A stretch of DNA of 35,457 nucleotides from Candidatus Bathyarchaeota archaeon. Its GTDB lineage: Archaea; Thermoproteota; Bathyarchaeia; TCS64. The stretch lies in the NCBI GenBank assembly GCA_020346605.1, contig CP070784.1, positions 2,160,319 through 2,195,775 on the forward strand, given 5' to 3'. Position 1 is the first letter of the stretch. Every line of letters begins with the position of its first letter. This document shows positions 1-7,409 of the stretch, piece after piece. Both the position numbers and the translations under genes were made by a program. The notes below the pieces were generated by a model, which was not told the origin of the DNA, made no database searches, and worked only from the letters and a program-made list of their open reading frames with translations.

Positions 1-411
1 AGGTCTAAGCCCATACTTGCTGAGACTGAACACAGTAGCATACTTCAGAGAACAGCTGGAGATGATGAGATCTATCCTCTGTTCAGTAGGTACTTTAACA
101 GGATATCGTTCATTCCTGAGTTTCGGTCTACTCCATTCGATTTCATTGGAGTTACAATAGTGAACATAGGCTGAGAAATAGTTATTCTTGGATTTGTTAC
201 TCACATCAAGATCGAAGATATACTCCTCAAGGGATCTAGGATCATTTAGATCCACATGTTTAGCCAGTCTCCTCAGGTACTTTGCATAGGTCTTCTGGGT
301 GTTCTTGCTTAGATTCCTTATACTCCACAGTGTATTGAAAATTGCCTGATTATATGGTGGTAGTTGTTTGGTAGCGGGGGGTAGATTTGAACTACCGACC
401 TCGGGGTTATG
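1..411 (-). pseudogene. Tyrosine integrase fragment (SSV-type intC-like), truncated by window edge
   Basis: Reading leftward, codons ending at position 1 stay open from the edge back through the 3' half of the initiator tRNA, without any stop. The product from about position 372 has a SAM-like core-binding domain (NLSKNTQKTYAKYLRRL, then EEYIFDLDVSNKSKNNYFSAY) and the start of the catalytic domain (VPTEQRIDLIIS ... FSLSKYGLRP, whose R is the expected first catalytic arginine). There is no ATG, and no GTG or TTG between the tRNA and the core-binding domain, so the piece has no start of its own. It is visibly more AT-rich than the genes to its right. In SSV-type integration the attachment site lies inside the integrase gene, and the C-terminal part is left fused to the tRNA 3' end; the layout here matches that. 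Frame and family are seen; split by integration is inferred. Confidence 0.82.
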
Positions 412-446
412 AGCCCCGCGGGCTAACCTGGCTGCCCCACCCCGCT
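369..446 (-). tRNA. Initiator tRNA-Met (anticodon CAU)
   Basis: A full cloverleaf folds on the minus strand. The acceptor stem is AGCGGGG/CCCCGCT, the anticodon loop is CTCATAA with CAT at 409-411, and the T arm is GGTAG-TTCAAAT-CTACC. The first pair is A1-U72 and the anticodon stem ends in three G-C pairs next to the loop; both mark initiator rather than elongator tRNA in archaea. The mature body is 372-446. The discriminator A at 372 is followed by CCA (369-371), which may be encoded or may come from the attachment-site sequence of the adjoining element. No intron is seen. Confidence 0.95.
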
Positions 447-471
447 CCAAAAACCAGTACCCCTCCATACT

Positions 472-480
472 CTTATAAAC
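472..480 (-). promoter_or_regulatory. TATA box of the tRNA-Met gene
   Basis: The minus-strand sequence GTTTATAAG lies about 27 bp upstream of the first tRNA base, the usual archaeal box A distance. Read on the plus strand the same element (CTTATAAAC) is about 40 bp upstream of the rnp4 start, so it may serve both directions. Confidence 0.6.
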
Positions 481-520
481 TTCACCCCACCACCCAGAAC
501 CCGGAAAAAAGGCCACGGAA

Positions 521-835
521 ATGCCCCCCAGCCAGACAGAGAAGACAGCACAGGAACGCATCCGCATCCTCTTCCAGCAGGCAGAGCAGGCCTTCCCCCA
601 GGACCCAGAACGGGCCCAGCGATACGCCGACCTAGCTAGGCGCATCGCCATGCGCACCCGCACCCACCTCCCCGCGGACCTGCGCAGGCGCATCTGCCCC
701 GGCTGCAAGGCCTACCTCGTCCCCGGCGCCAACAGCCGCACCCGCATCCGCCAGCGCAGGGAGCCCCACGTTTCCACCACCTGCCTCAGCTGCGACCACG
801 TCACCCGTATCCCCCTCGGGAGCCGCGAAACATGA
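521..835 (+). CDS. rnp4: RNase P protein component 4 (Rpr2/Rpp21 family)
   Basis: This 104-residue protein matches the archaeal Rnp4 family, a zinc-binding subunit that joins Rpp29 on the RNase P RNA and helps it remove tRNA 5' leaders. The N-terminal half is two basic helices (about residues 9-57). The C-terminal half is a zinc ribbon with ligands C59 and C62 (CPGC) and C88 and C91 (CLSC). Length is normal for the family. The ATG sits about 20 nt below the likely transcription start from the TATA-like element at 472-480. The stop codon overlaps the next start (ATGA), so rnp4 and dph5 are translationally coupled. Base composition is very GC-rich, in sharp contrast to the integrase fragment on the other side of the tRNA. 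Confidence 0.92.
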   Translation: MPPSQTEKTAQERIRILFQQAEQAFPQDPERAQRYADLARRIAMRTRTHLPADLRRRICPGCKAYLVPGANSRTRIRQRREPHVSTTCLSCDHVTRIPLGSRET

Positions 836-1869
836 CCCTCACACTCATCAGCATCGGCCTCGCCGACGAGCGAGACCTCAGCCAGAGGGCCCTCGAGGAG
901 GCCAAGAGCTGCGACGCCCTCTACGCAGAGCTCTACACCACCGTGCTGGACACAGACGCGGACCGCCTAGCCGCCGCGATCGGTAGACCTGTGAAACCCC
1001 TCCCCAGGAGAGCCTTCGAGGAGTCCAGCGACGCCCTCCTCAGGGAGGCCGAGGCGGCCGAAGTCGGGGTCCTCATCGGAGGCGACGCCCTCTCCGCCAC
1101 AACCCACGTCTCCCTCCTGCTGGAGGCTAGGAAACGGGGGACACCGGTTCGGGTCGTCCACGGCTCCTCCGCCCTCACAGCGGTCGCCGAGACCGGGCTC
1201 AGCCTCTACAAGCTCGGCAGGACCGTCACCCTCCCCCTCCCCGGGAAGGGCACGCCGGACACTGTCCTCAGGACCCTCGGGGAGAACAGGGAGCACGGCC
1301 TCCACACCCTCGTCCTCCTCGACCTAGACACCGAGGCCAGAGAGCACCTCACAATAGACAGGGCCATCGAGACCCTCCTCGACGCCGAGAGGCCCGGGAC
1401 TTTCGGAGCCGATACGCTCACCGTCGGCGTCGCCCGCCTCGGATGGGCGAACCCGGACATCAAAGCCGGGAGACCGGGCGACCTCAGGGAGCACGACTTC
1501 GACGGCCCCCCGCAGGCGCTCATCGTCCCAGGGCGCCTCCACTTCCTCGAGGCCGAGGCCCTCAAGGTCATAGGCGGCTGCCCAACGGAGATCCTGGAAG
1601 ACTGGGTCCCCCGGGGCGAAGTGGAGAGGCTCATCGTGAAATACGGCGAGAGCTGCCGCAGGGCAGTGGAAAAACTCGAGTACGCAGAGTTGCCCTCCGA
1701 GGTCTCGAGGGAGGTGGTAAAGACTTTAATCGAACACGCGGTGAGATACCTGGAAGACGCGGAGCACTACGCCGAGGAGAGGAGGGCCACAGCCCTGGCC
1801 TCGGTGAGCTACGCCGAGGGCATCCTCGACGCCCTCCGCCTCCTGGGCCTAGTCGAGTTCGAATGGTGA
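832..1869 (+). CDS. dph5: Diphthine synthase Dph5 with C-terminal DUF357-like domain
   Basis: Residues 1 to about 255 are diphthine synthase, the SAM-dependent enzyme that methylates the modified histidine of elongation factor 2 during diphthamide synthesis. Seen are the start MTLTLISIGLADERDLS, the GGDALSATTH segment (family GDPxxATTH) and LIVPGRLHFLEAE near the end. Residues about 258-345 form a separate helical domain ending SYAEGILDALRLLGLVEFEW, which resembles the archaeal DUF357 family, usually a stand-alone protein of about 80-90 residues. Typical archaeal Dph5 is about 255-265 residues, so the 345-residue length itself shows the fusion. The start overlaps the rnp4 stop, and ribL follows after only 6 nt. 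The Dph5 call is firm; the DUF357 call rests on recognition of the C-terminal pattern. Confidence 0.93.
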   Translation: MTLTLISIGLADERDLSQRALEEAKSCDALYAELYTTVLDTDADRLAAAIGRPVKPLPRRAFEESSDALLREAEAAEVGVLIGGDALSATTHVSLLLEARKRGTPVRVVHGSSALTAVAETGLSLYKLGRTVTLPLPGKGTPDTVLRTLGENREHGLHTLVLLDLDTEAREHLTIDRAIETLLDAERPGTFGADTLTVGVARLGWANPDIKAGRPGDLREHDFDGPPQALIVPGRLHFLEAEALKVIGGCPTEILEDWVPRGEVERLIVKYGESCRRAVEKLEYAELPSEVSREVVKTLIEHAVRYLEDAEHYAEERRATALASVSYAEGILDALRLLGLVEFEW

Positions 1870-1875
1870 ACGCAC

Positions 1876-2322
1876 ATGACCACAGTTCTCACGTCAGGGG
1901 CCTTCGACCTCATCCACTACGGCCACATCCGCCTCCTGGAGGAGGCCAAGAGGCTGGGAGGCCCCGACGCCAGGCTCGTGGTCATCGTCGCCAGGGACGA
2001 GACCGTCAGGAAGCTCAAGGGCAGGATGCCGGTGATCCCGGAGGATCAGCGGAGGGCGGTGGTCGAGGCGCTGAAGATGGTGGACGAGGCGCTGCTCGGC
2101 TACGAGGCCCTGGACATGGCCTCCGTCATCGAGGCGATAAAGCCGGACATCATCGCCGTGGGGCACGACCAGGACGACATCGAGGAGATGGCCCGCAAGG
2201 TGGTCCTGCTGAAGAGCCTCGACACCCGCGTCGTGAAGATGGGCAAGTTCGGCCAGTCCGACCTCGACAGCTCGTCGAAGATCAAAAGGAAGATCGTCGA
2301 GGACCTAAGATCAGATTACTGA
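1876..2322 (+). CDS. ribL: Archaeal FAD synthetase (FMN adenylyltransferase) RibL
   Basis: RibL adenylates FMN with ATP to give FAD. It is the archaeal counterpart of the bacterial RibF adenylyltransferase half but belongs to the cytidylyltransferase-like group. The 148-residue protein is full length. It has the nucleotide-binding HYGH motif at residues 14-17 (SGAFDLIHYGHIRLLEEAK) and the late SSSKIKRK motif that corresponds to the (S/T)SSxI signature. It is the third gene of a tight rnp4-dph5-ribL operon, and its end faces the riboflavin kinase gene 41 bp away, so the two last steps of flavin coenzyme synthesis are neighbours on opposite strands. A general nucleotidyltransferase with another substrate (glycerol-3-phosphate cytidylyltransferase-like) is the alternative, but the ribK neighbour argues against it. 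Confidence 0.9.
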   Translation: MTTVLTSGAFDLIHYGHIRLLEEAKRLGGPDARLVVIVARDETVRKLKGRMPVIPEDQRRAVVEALKMVDEALLGYEALDMASVIEAIKPDIIAVGHDQDDIEEMARKVVLLKSLDTRVVKMGKFGQSDLDSSSKIKRKIVEDLRSDY

Positions 2323-2363
2323 GGCGTATAATTACACCTTACCGTTGGTTCAGAACAGAGCGC

Positions 2364-3080
2364 TTACTCGGATGTATTCTCCGTCCTTGGGAAGAACACC
2401 ACATTCACTTTATCACCGTCTTCCAGGCCGAACCGCTCCCTGAGGCTCACGGGCGCGATCACCTCCAGCACGGAGAGGTCGTAGCTGGTCCTGTCGGCGG
2501 CGATGAGGGCGCCCTCCACCTCCCCGTTTACCAGCAGAGGGTAGCACCGTGCCCCGCCGAAGGCCCTGTCCTCCGCCCTGAACCCCTCTAGGTGGACACC
2601 AGGGATCGAGTCCAGCCTCCGCCGCCGCTCCAGGTCCCCCTCTCCGAGCCGCAGGTTCAGCGTCCCGGGGTACGGGTCGAAGCCCAGCTTCTCCCTGATC
2701 TGCACCGCGTACCCCTCCTGTGAGATGTAGTAGCCGCCCTGGTACATGCCGCTGAACACTGTTCCCTCGAACTCGAACACCTCCACGCCACCGTCCTCTA
2801 GATGCCCTCTCAGCACTCGGTAGACATCCTCCAGCGCCCTCAGGCCGTCCCCCGTGATCCGGATCAGGCTCCCCCCGGCGTCGATGCGCCTCGACACGAG
2901 CCCCATCCTCTCAAGGAGCACCAGGTGCCTGGAGGCCGACTGCTGCGAGCCCCCAGCCCTCTCCGCAAGCACCTTCGTCGAGACTCGCACCCCCCTCTCC
3001 GTGGCCCCCAGCTCCAGGAGCTGGAAAAGGGTGAACCAGAGGAAAGGCTTCAGCCTCCCTCCCTCATCGGCAGGGGACAT
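2364..3080 (-). CDS. ribK: HTH-riboflavin kinase (RbkR type, CTP-dependent)
   Basis: The C-terminal part (from about residue 90) is the archaeal CTP-dependent riboflavin kinase, which makes FMN; seen are EGTVFSGMYQGGYYIS, the YPGTLNLRL motif and the closing beta strands around SLRERFGLEDGDKV. The N-terminal part is a winged helix (VSTKVLAERAGGSQQSASRHLVLLERMGLV). This fusion is known as RbkR, a kinase that also regulates riboflavin genes in several archaea. I chose ATG at 3080 (238 residues) over TTG at 3095, because a TATA box lies at 3107-3117 and would place transcription start downstream of the TTG. Translation is then leaderless or nearly so. No RbkR-type operator was recognised nearby. 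Confidence 0.92.
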   Translation of the reverse strand: MSPADEGGRLKPFLWFTLFQLLELGATERGVRVSTKVLAERAGGSQQSASRHLVLLERMGLVSRRIDAGGSLIRITGDGLRALEDVYRVLRGHLEDGGVEVFEFEGTVFSGMYQGGYYISQEGYAVQIREKLGFDPYPGTLNLRLGEGDLERRRRLDSIPGVHLEGFRAEDRAFGGARCYPLLVNGEVEGALIAADRTSYDLSVLEVIAPVSLRERFGLEDGDKVNVVFFPRTENTSE

Positions 3081-3106
3081 TCTCGAAAAGGGCAAGTGCC
3101 GCCCCT

Positions 3107-3117
3107 CCTTTTATACC
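3107..3117 (-). promoter_or_regulatory. TATA box of ribK
   Basis: Minus-strand GGTATAAAAGG, a near-ideal archaeal box A, is centred about 32 bp upstream of the chosen ribK ATG. Its spacing decides the start codon choice. Confidence 0.65.
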
Positions 3118-3188
3118 TGTTTTCCCACGAGACCCTGTTCCCCGGCGACGATGGTTATAGATACAGGGATCAACGGGAGAAAGCGATA

Positions 3189-3195
3189 AAAAAAG
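3189..3195 (-). terminator. Oligo-T terminator after rtcB
   Basis: A run of seven T on the minus strand begins about 14 nt after the rtcB stop. Archaeal RNA polymerase terminates at such U-tracts without needing a hairpin. The ribK promoter lies just beyond it, which fits separate transcription of the two genes. Confidence 0.5.
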
Positions 3196-3208
3196 GTGCG
3201 ACGTCGGC

Positions 3209-4657
3209 TCAGCCCTTCGCCACGGCGACAGGCACGGACACCAAAACTTTCCTACCGATGCCCAGATAGTGACTCACGTCCGCCACCTTGTGGACATCTT
3301 TATAACTGTCCGGGCTCTCCTCCTCCACCACCCGACCGCTGGCCGCCTTGACCACTATCCCCTTACGCTTCAGACGCTGTACGATGTCCCTCGCCTGGAA
3401 CTGCCTGCGGGCCCCAGTGCGAGACATGATCCTGCCGGCTCCGTGGGCCGTGCTCGCGAAGGAGATCTCCTCGCCCCTGTCCGTCCCCACGAGCAGGTAG
3501 CTGGCGGTACCCATCGTACCCACCAGGAGGACCGGCTGGCCCGTAGACTTGTAGTCGATGGGTAGGTCGCTCCTACCAGGCCCGAAAGCCCTGGAGGCGC
3601 CCTTCCTGTGGACCACGGTGTTCATGCGCTTCCCTTCGATTATATGCTCCTCCTTCTTGGCGGTGTTGTGGGTCATCCCGTAGACCAGCCTCATCCCCAT
3701 GTCCTCCGCCGACCGGCTGAAGCTCTCCTCGAACGCCGTGCGCACGTGGTGCATAATAATGTGCCTGTTGAGGAACGCCCAGTTCACTGCGCAGGACATC
3801 GCCTCGTAGTAGTCCTCAGCCTCTCTGCTCTTCAGCGGGGCGCAACCGAGCTCCCTCGCCGGGATCCTGATGCCGTACTTCCTCACCGCCCGGTCCATGA
3901 CCCGGATATAGTCCGTGGCGATCTGGTGGCCGTACCCCCTAGAGCCCGTGTGGATCCAGACCACGATCTGGTCGGGCTCAGTGATTCCAAAGGTCTTAGC
4001 AGTCTCGCCGTCGAAGACCTCCCGCACGCGGGCGATCTCAAGGAAGTGGTTCCCCGCACCGAGGGTCCCCAGCTGGCTGGATCCCCTCTTCTTCGCTCTG
4101 GAGGAGACCTTGTCGGGGTTCGCCTCCTTCATGCAGCCTCCCTCCTCCATGTGCTCGGAGTCCCCCTCCCAGCCGTAGCCCTTGCTTATGGCCCAATCGA
4201 CGCCCTCGGAGACTGCATTGTCGAGTTCGCCTGTGGAGAGCCGGATCCTGCCGCCGACGCCGACGCCGCAGGGGACCAGCCTGAAGATCCTGTCTACGAG
4301 CTCTGTTGCCTTCGGCCTCACATCCTTGTAGGTCAGGTCCGTGCGCAGCAGGCGGACGCCGCAGTTTATATCGTACCCGACGCCGCCGGGAGTGATTATC
4401 CCCTCCTCGGCGTCGAATGCCGCCACCCCCCCTATGGGGAACCCGTAGCCCTGATGGCCATCGGGTAGGGTGATGCCATACTTCAGTATCCCCGGGAGCT
4501 GTGTCATGTTGACGCACTGCTGGAGGGTCGCGTCCCGCTTCATCATGTTGAGCAGCGCATCGTCAGCGTAGACCCTGGCCGGAACCCTCATGTGAGGGTT
4601 GTACTCGACGGGTATCTCCCAGACGAGATCCTCCACCTTCTTGATGGGAATATCCAT
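3209..4657 (-). CDS. rtcB: tRNA-splicing ligase RtcB
   Basis: RtcB joins tRNA exon halves with 2',3'-cyclic phosphate and 5'-OH ends using GTP and Mn2+. The 482-residue protein has the full archaeal length and carries no intein, although RtcB is a common intein host. Metal ligands are recognisable: D96 and C99 in GYDINCGVR, the His of LGAGNHFLE, the His of HTGSRGYGHQ, and the His of MTHNTAKKE. The guanylylated histidine lies in STAHGAGRIMSRT near residue 404. The ATG at 4657 is followed upstream by a TATA-like CTTATTAATT on the minus strand at about 4687-4696. It is divergent from an HTH regulator and is not in an operon with archease. Confidence 0.97.
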   Translation of the reverse strand: MDIPIKKVEDLVWEIPVEYNPHMRVPARVYADDALLNMMKRDATLQQCVNMTQLPGILKYGITLPDGHQGYGFPIGGVAAFDAEEGIITPGGVGYDINCGVRLLRTDLTYKDVRPKATELVDRIFRLVPCGVGVGGRIRLSTGELDNAVSEGVDWAISKGYGWEGDSEHMEEGGCMKEANPDKVSSRAKKRGSSQLGTLGAGNHFLEIARVREVFDGETAKTFGITEPDQIVVWIHTGSRGYGHQIATDYIRVMDRAVRKYGIRIPARELGCAPLKSREAEDYYEAMSCAVNWAFLNRHIIMHHVRTAFEESFSRSAEDMGMRLVYGMTHNTAKKEEHIIEGKRMNTVVHRKGASRAFGPGRSDLPIDYKSTGQPVLLVGTMGTASYLLVGTDRGEEISFASTAHGAGRIMSRTGARRQFQARDIVQRLKRKGIVVKAASGRVVEEESPDSYKDVHKVADVSHYLGIGRKVLVSVPVAVAKG

Positions 4658-4745
4658 TACGTTTCAAAGTTCCCTTTCCGGAGCAGAATTAATAAGACTT
4701 TTTTGGTGCAAACACCAATATTGTACTGCGTTGCAGCTCAGGATC

Positions 4746-5198
4746 ATGAAAAGGATTCCCATGGGGAAGGTCAACGATAGAGTCACTGAACTCGAGGCTA
4801 AGTACACAGGTGCCCTCGAAGAAATACCGGACCTCTTCGCAGACGGACTCTTGGGCCCACAGGCTTTCGAGGATTATGTAGAGTGGATGGGCATGGTCCA
4901 TTCCCTCAGGGCCTACAGGGAGGGTGAGGACTTCGACTACTTCACCGAGGAAGTACTGGAGCTGGACCTGAAGCAGTCCTCGAAACTGACTCCACGCCGC
5001 ATGGAGCTCCTGGACCAGATCTCCAAGAACAGGGCGACTTCCATCAATGACCTAGCAGAGAAGATCGGTAGGGACGTGAAGAACGTCTACAACGATCTAA
5101 AGACGCTAGAAGGGCTCGGCTTCGTCTCCCTCGTCAAGGAGGGGCGACGGCTTGTCCCCGAGCTCCTGGTACAAGAGGTCACGATCCTTCTCTGGTGA
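4746..5198 (+). CDS. Winged-helix DNA-binding protein (HVO_A0114-like)
   Basis: This 150-residue protein has an N-terminal helical part (about 1-70) and a C-terminal winged helix (about 80-145). The recognisable pattern is SINDLAEKIGRDVKNVYNDLKTLEGLGFVSLV followed by a charged wing, as in the archaeal HVO_A0114 group of putative DNA-binding proteins. ATG at 4746 is preferred; another ATG at 4761 would shorten it by five residues, and the longer open frame to 4599 overlaps rtcB and reads as noise. It is divergent from rtcB with an 88-bp shared promoter region, and upstream of a co-directional amidohydrolase 57 bp away that has its own TATA box. Target genes cannot be told from the sequence. 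Confidence 0.72.
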   Translation: MKRIPMGKVNDRVTELEAKYTGALEEIPDLFADGLLGPQAFEDYVEWMGMVHSLRAYREGEDFDYFTEEVLELDLKQSSKLTPRRMELLDQISKNRATSINDLAEKIGRDVKNVYNDLKTLEGLGFVSLVKEGRRLVPELLVQEVTILLW

Positions 5199-5210
5199 AC
5201 CATCGTACAA

Positions 5211-5220
5211 CCATTATAAG
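5211..5220 (+). promoter_or_regulatory. TATA-like box of the first amidohydrolase
   Basis: CCATTATAAG lies about 40 bp upstream of the ATG at 5256, leaving a leader of roughly 15 nt that holds a purine-rich GAGGG. The amidohydrolase is therefore probably transcribed apart from the regulator before it. Confidence 0.45.
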
Positions 5221-5255
5221 AGGAATGCACAATCCTAGACGAGGGCTGAATATCA

Positions 5256-6896
5256 ATGGCGAGATTTGAAAAAGCTACCGAGGCCAACCTGATACTGACG
5301 AACGGCCGAGTAGTCACCGTTGACGAGGTCTTCAGCGTAGCTGAGGCTGTGGCGGTAAAGGGCGATCGGATCCTAGCAGTCGGGCCGGACCCGGAGATAG
5401 TCAAATGGAAGGGGGAACGGACGGAGGTCATTGATCTCGGGGGGAAGATGGTCCTCCCCGGGCTCATCGACTCCCATATCCACGTGGTGGGGACGGGCTC
5501 GCTGATGACCCAGATAAACTGTAGGACTCCCCCTATGAGCTCCATCTCCGACATGGTGGAGGCTGTGAGGCAGAAGACTGCGACTTCGGAGCCAGGCGAA
5601 TGGATCCTCGGTAGGGGCTGGGACCAGGCGAAGCTCTCGGATCACCGCAACCCAACGAGGTGGGACTTAGACCAAGCTGCGCCGGACAACCCCGTGTGGT
5701 TGACGCGCACATGCGGGCACATCGGCGTCGTGAACAGCCTGGCCCTAGAGCTCGGCAGAGTCAGCAAGGACACGCCTCAGCCCGTGGGTGGCAACATCGA
5801 GAAGGACGAGCAGGGGGAGCCGACGGGGCTCCTGGAGGAGGAGCCCGCCATGAACATAGTGCGGCAGCACATCCCCAAGACGAGCTTCGAAGGGACCTGC
5901 GAGGCGATAAAGCAGGCGGCGAAGACCTTCAATGAGGCTGGGATCACCAGTGTCACAGACGCCGGCGTCGGCAACATGGTGATGAGGGCCTACCAGAAGG
6001 TCGCAGCGGATGGAGATCTGACCGTGAGGGTGAACATGATGCTCGCGGGGACGCTGGCGGGCGAGACCGCTGAGGAGGGCACCGAGCGTATCAGCGACTT
6101 CCCCATGGTCACCGGCTACGGGAACGATCTCCTCAGGTTCCTGGGGCTGAAGCTTCTCATCGACGGCGGCATCGGCGGCCATACTGCGCTGCTCCGTGAG
6201 CCCTACGAGGACGATCCCGACAACAAGGGTATATTGACGATGCCTGTCGAGGATCTGCAGAAGAGGGTCGACGCCGGTAATCTGGCGGGGATGATGGTTG
6301 GTATACACTGCGCTGGGGGAAGGGCCATGGACATAGTGCTCGACGCCTTCGAGGAGACAGACCGGAAGAGGCCTATAAAGGGAAGGAGGTTCGCGCTAAT
6401 CCACGCCTATCAGCCCACGGAGGAGAACTTCGAGCAGTGCAGGCGCATGGGCGTCGTTGTCGCATCCCAGCCCAGCTTCCTGTACTACCTGGGGGACAGC
6501 TACCACGAGAACGTGGGCGACGAGAGATCGCAGTGGCTCAAGCCCCACAGGGCATGGATCGACAACGGAATACCCGTAGCCTCGGGGACTGACTCGCCAG
6601 TGACCCCGTACCTGCCATTCCCGAGCCTGTGGGCCTCGATAGCCAGGAGGACCGAGGTCCAAGGGATCCAGATGGGGACCGAGCAGAGGATCTCACGGGA
6701 GGAGGCGATAAGGCTCTACACCATCAACGGCGCACACCAGACCTTCGAGGAGGACTGCAAGGGTAGCATCGAGTCGGGCAAGCTGGCGGACATGATCGTC
6801 ATAGACAGGGACATACTGACCTGCCCCGAGGACGATATCAGGGACACGAAGGTGCTCAAGACGATCCTGGGAGGCAAAACGGTTTACAAAGCCTGA
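5256..6896 (+). CDS. YtcJ-like metal-dependent amidohydrolase
   Basis: This 546-residue protein belongs to the amidohydrolase superfamily, YtcJ/Amidohydro_3 branch. The small beta domain contributes LILTNGRVVTVDE at the start and GKLADMIVIDRD near the end. The TIM barrel starts with VLPGLIDSHIHVVG (HxH metal ligands), then EWILGRGWDQAKL and RTCGHIGVVNS typical of the branch, a His in VGIHCAGGRAMD, another in FALIHAYQP, and the Asp of ASGTDSPV. Such enzymes hydrolyse amide or related bonds of small molecules; the substrate cannot be predicted. A second member of the same branch is encoded at 9873-11447 on the other strand, and the two share the YtcJ plan but differ widely in sequence. In this copy the usual IEHC step reads LIHAYQ, without the Glu. 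Confidence 0.9.
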   Translation: MARFEKATEANLILTNGRVVTVDEVFSVAEAVAVKGDRILAVGPDPEIVKWKGERTEVIDLGGKMVLPGLIDSHIHVVGTGSLMTQINCRTPPMSSISDMVEAVRQKTATSEPGEWILGRGWDQAKLSDHRNPTRWDLDQAAPDNPVWLTRTCGHIGVVNSLALELGRVSKDTPQPVGGNIEKDEQGEPTGLLEEEPAMNIVRQHIPKTSFEGTCEAIKQAAKTFNEAGITSVTDAGVGNMVMRAYQKVAADGDLTVRVNMMLAGTLAGETAEEGTERISDFPMVTGYGNDLLRFLGLKLLIDGGIGGHTALLREPYEDDPDNKGILTMPVEDLQKRVDAGNLAGMMVGIHCAGGRAMDIVLDAFEETDRKRPIKGRRFALIHAYQPTEENFEQCRRMGVVVASQPSFLYYLGDSYHENVGDERSQWLKPHRAWIDNGIPVASGTDSPVTPYLPFPSLWASIARRTEVQGIQMGTEQRISREEAIRLYTINGAHQTFEEDCKGSIESGKLADMIVIDRDILTCPEDDIRDTKVLKTILGGKTVYKA

Positions 6897-6941
6897 GATC
6901 CTGATTTTGAACGATTGGACCCCGTAAAATTTAGGTTAAGG

Positions 6942-7403
6942 TCAGCGGTGGTCCTTAGGGCTGTCAGGGGTCTTGATGGGCGTGATGACGAGGCTCCCGC
7001 CCTTTACAGCCCAGCTCCTCAGCCCAGCGTAGGCGATCCCGTTGTTCTCAAGCAGCCTCTCAGCCTTCTCCTCAGTCCCCTCAGGGACGTAGAGGAAGAA
7101 CTTCTTCGTCGCTCTGCCCATGCCTGCAGTCTCGGACATAAGCTTCCAATTTGCCACGTTCGCCTCGGTTACACCGTCCTCAAGCTCGACCTCGCCGATC
7201 TCCTGGATGTCTGTGTTCTCCTTGGTGATGACGATGCTGGGGAATATGTAGCCGTCCAGACCGTTGATGCCCCTGACCCTCCTCCCGCCGTCATTGGTGA
7301 TGGTGACGTAGCCCTCGCCCCAGTCGGTCTGGTCCACGAAGGGAAACCTGGTTGCGGCGATGATACGTATGACCCGGTCCTTCAGCTCCTGTTTCGAGAT
7401 CAA
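6942..7403 (-). CDS. Conserved-looking protein of unknown function
   Basis: I do not recognise this 153-residue protein. It reads as a soluble alpha/beta domain: strands such as WGEGYVTITNDGGRRV and YIFPSIVITKEN, an acidic middle, and a C-terminal stretch (KKFFLYVPEGTEEKAERLLENNGI) that looks like a beta-alpha unit followed by a last strand GSLVITPIKTP. No Cys pairs, signal peptide or membrane segment is present. The only in-frame start is TTG at 7403, 6 nt after the stop of the HD-domain gene, with a stop codon just upstream. It is therefore translationally coupled to the HD gene and likely works with it. Downstream it converges with the first amidohydrolase 45 bp away. Confidence 0.75.
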   Translation of the reverse strand: MISKQELKDRVIRIIAATRFPFVDQTDWGEGYVTITNDGGRRVRGINGLDGYIFPSIVITKENTDIQEIGEVELEDGVTEANVANWKLMSETAGMGRATKKFFLYVPEGTEEKAERLLENNGIAYAGLRSWAVKGGSLVITPIKTPDSPKDHR

Positions 7404-7409
7404 TTCGCT

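Noticed and set aside
1443..2591. 382-codon plus-strand open frame across dph5, ribL and the ribK end
   Set aside because: It is an out-of-frame shadow of three well supported genes; the product is a Gly/Arg/Pro-rich string typical of a wrong frame in GC-rich DNA.
3608..4468. 286-codon plus-strand frame opposite rtcB
   Set aside because: It is fully antisense to a complete RtcB with all its motifs and has no recognisable domain.
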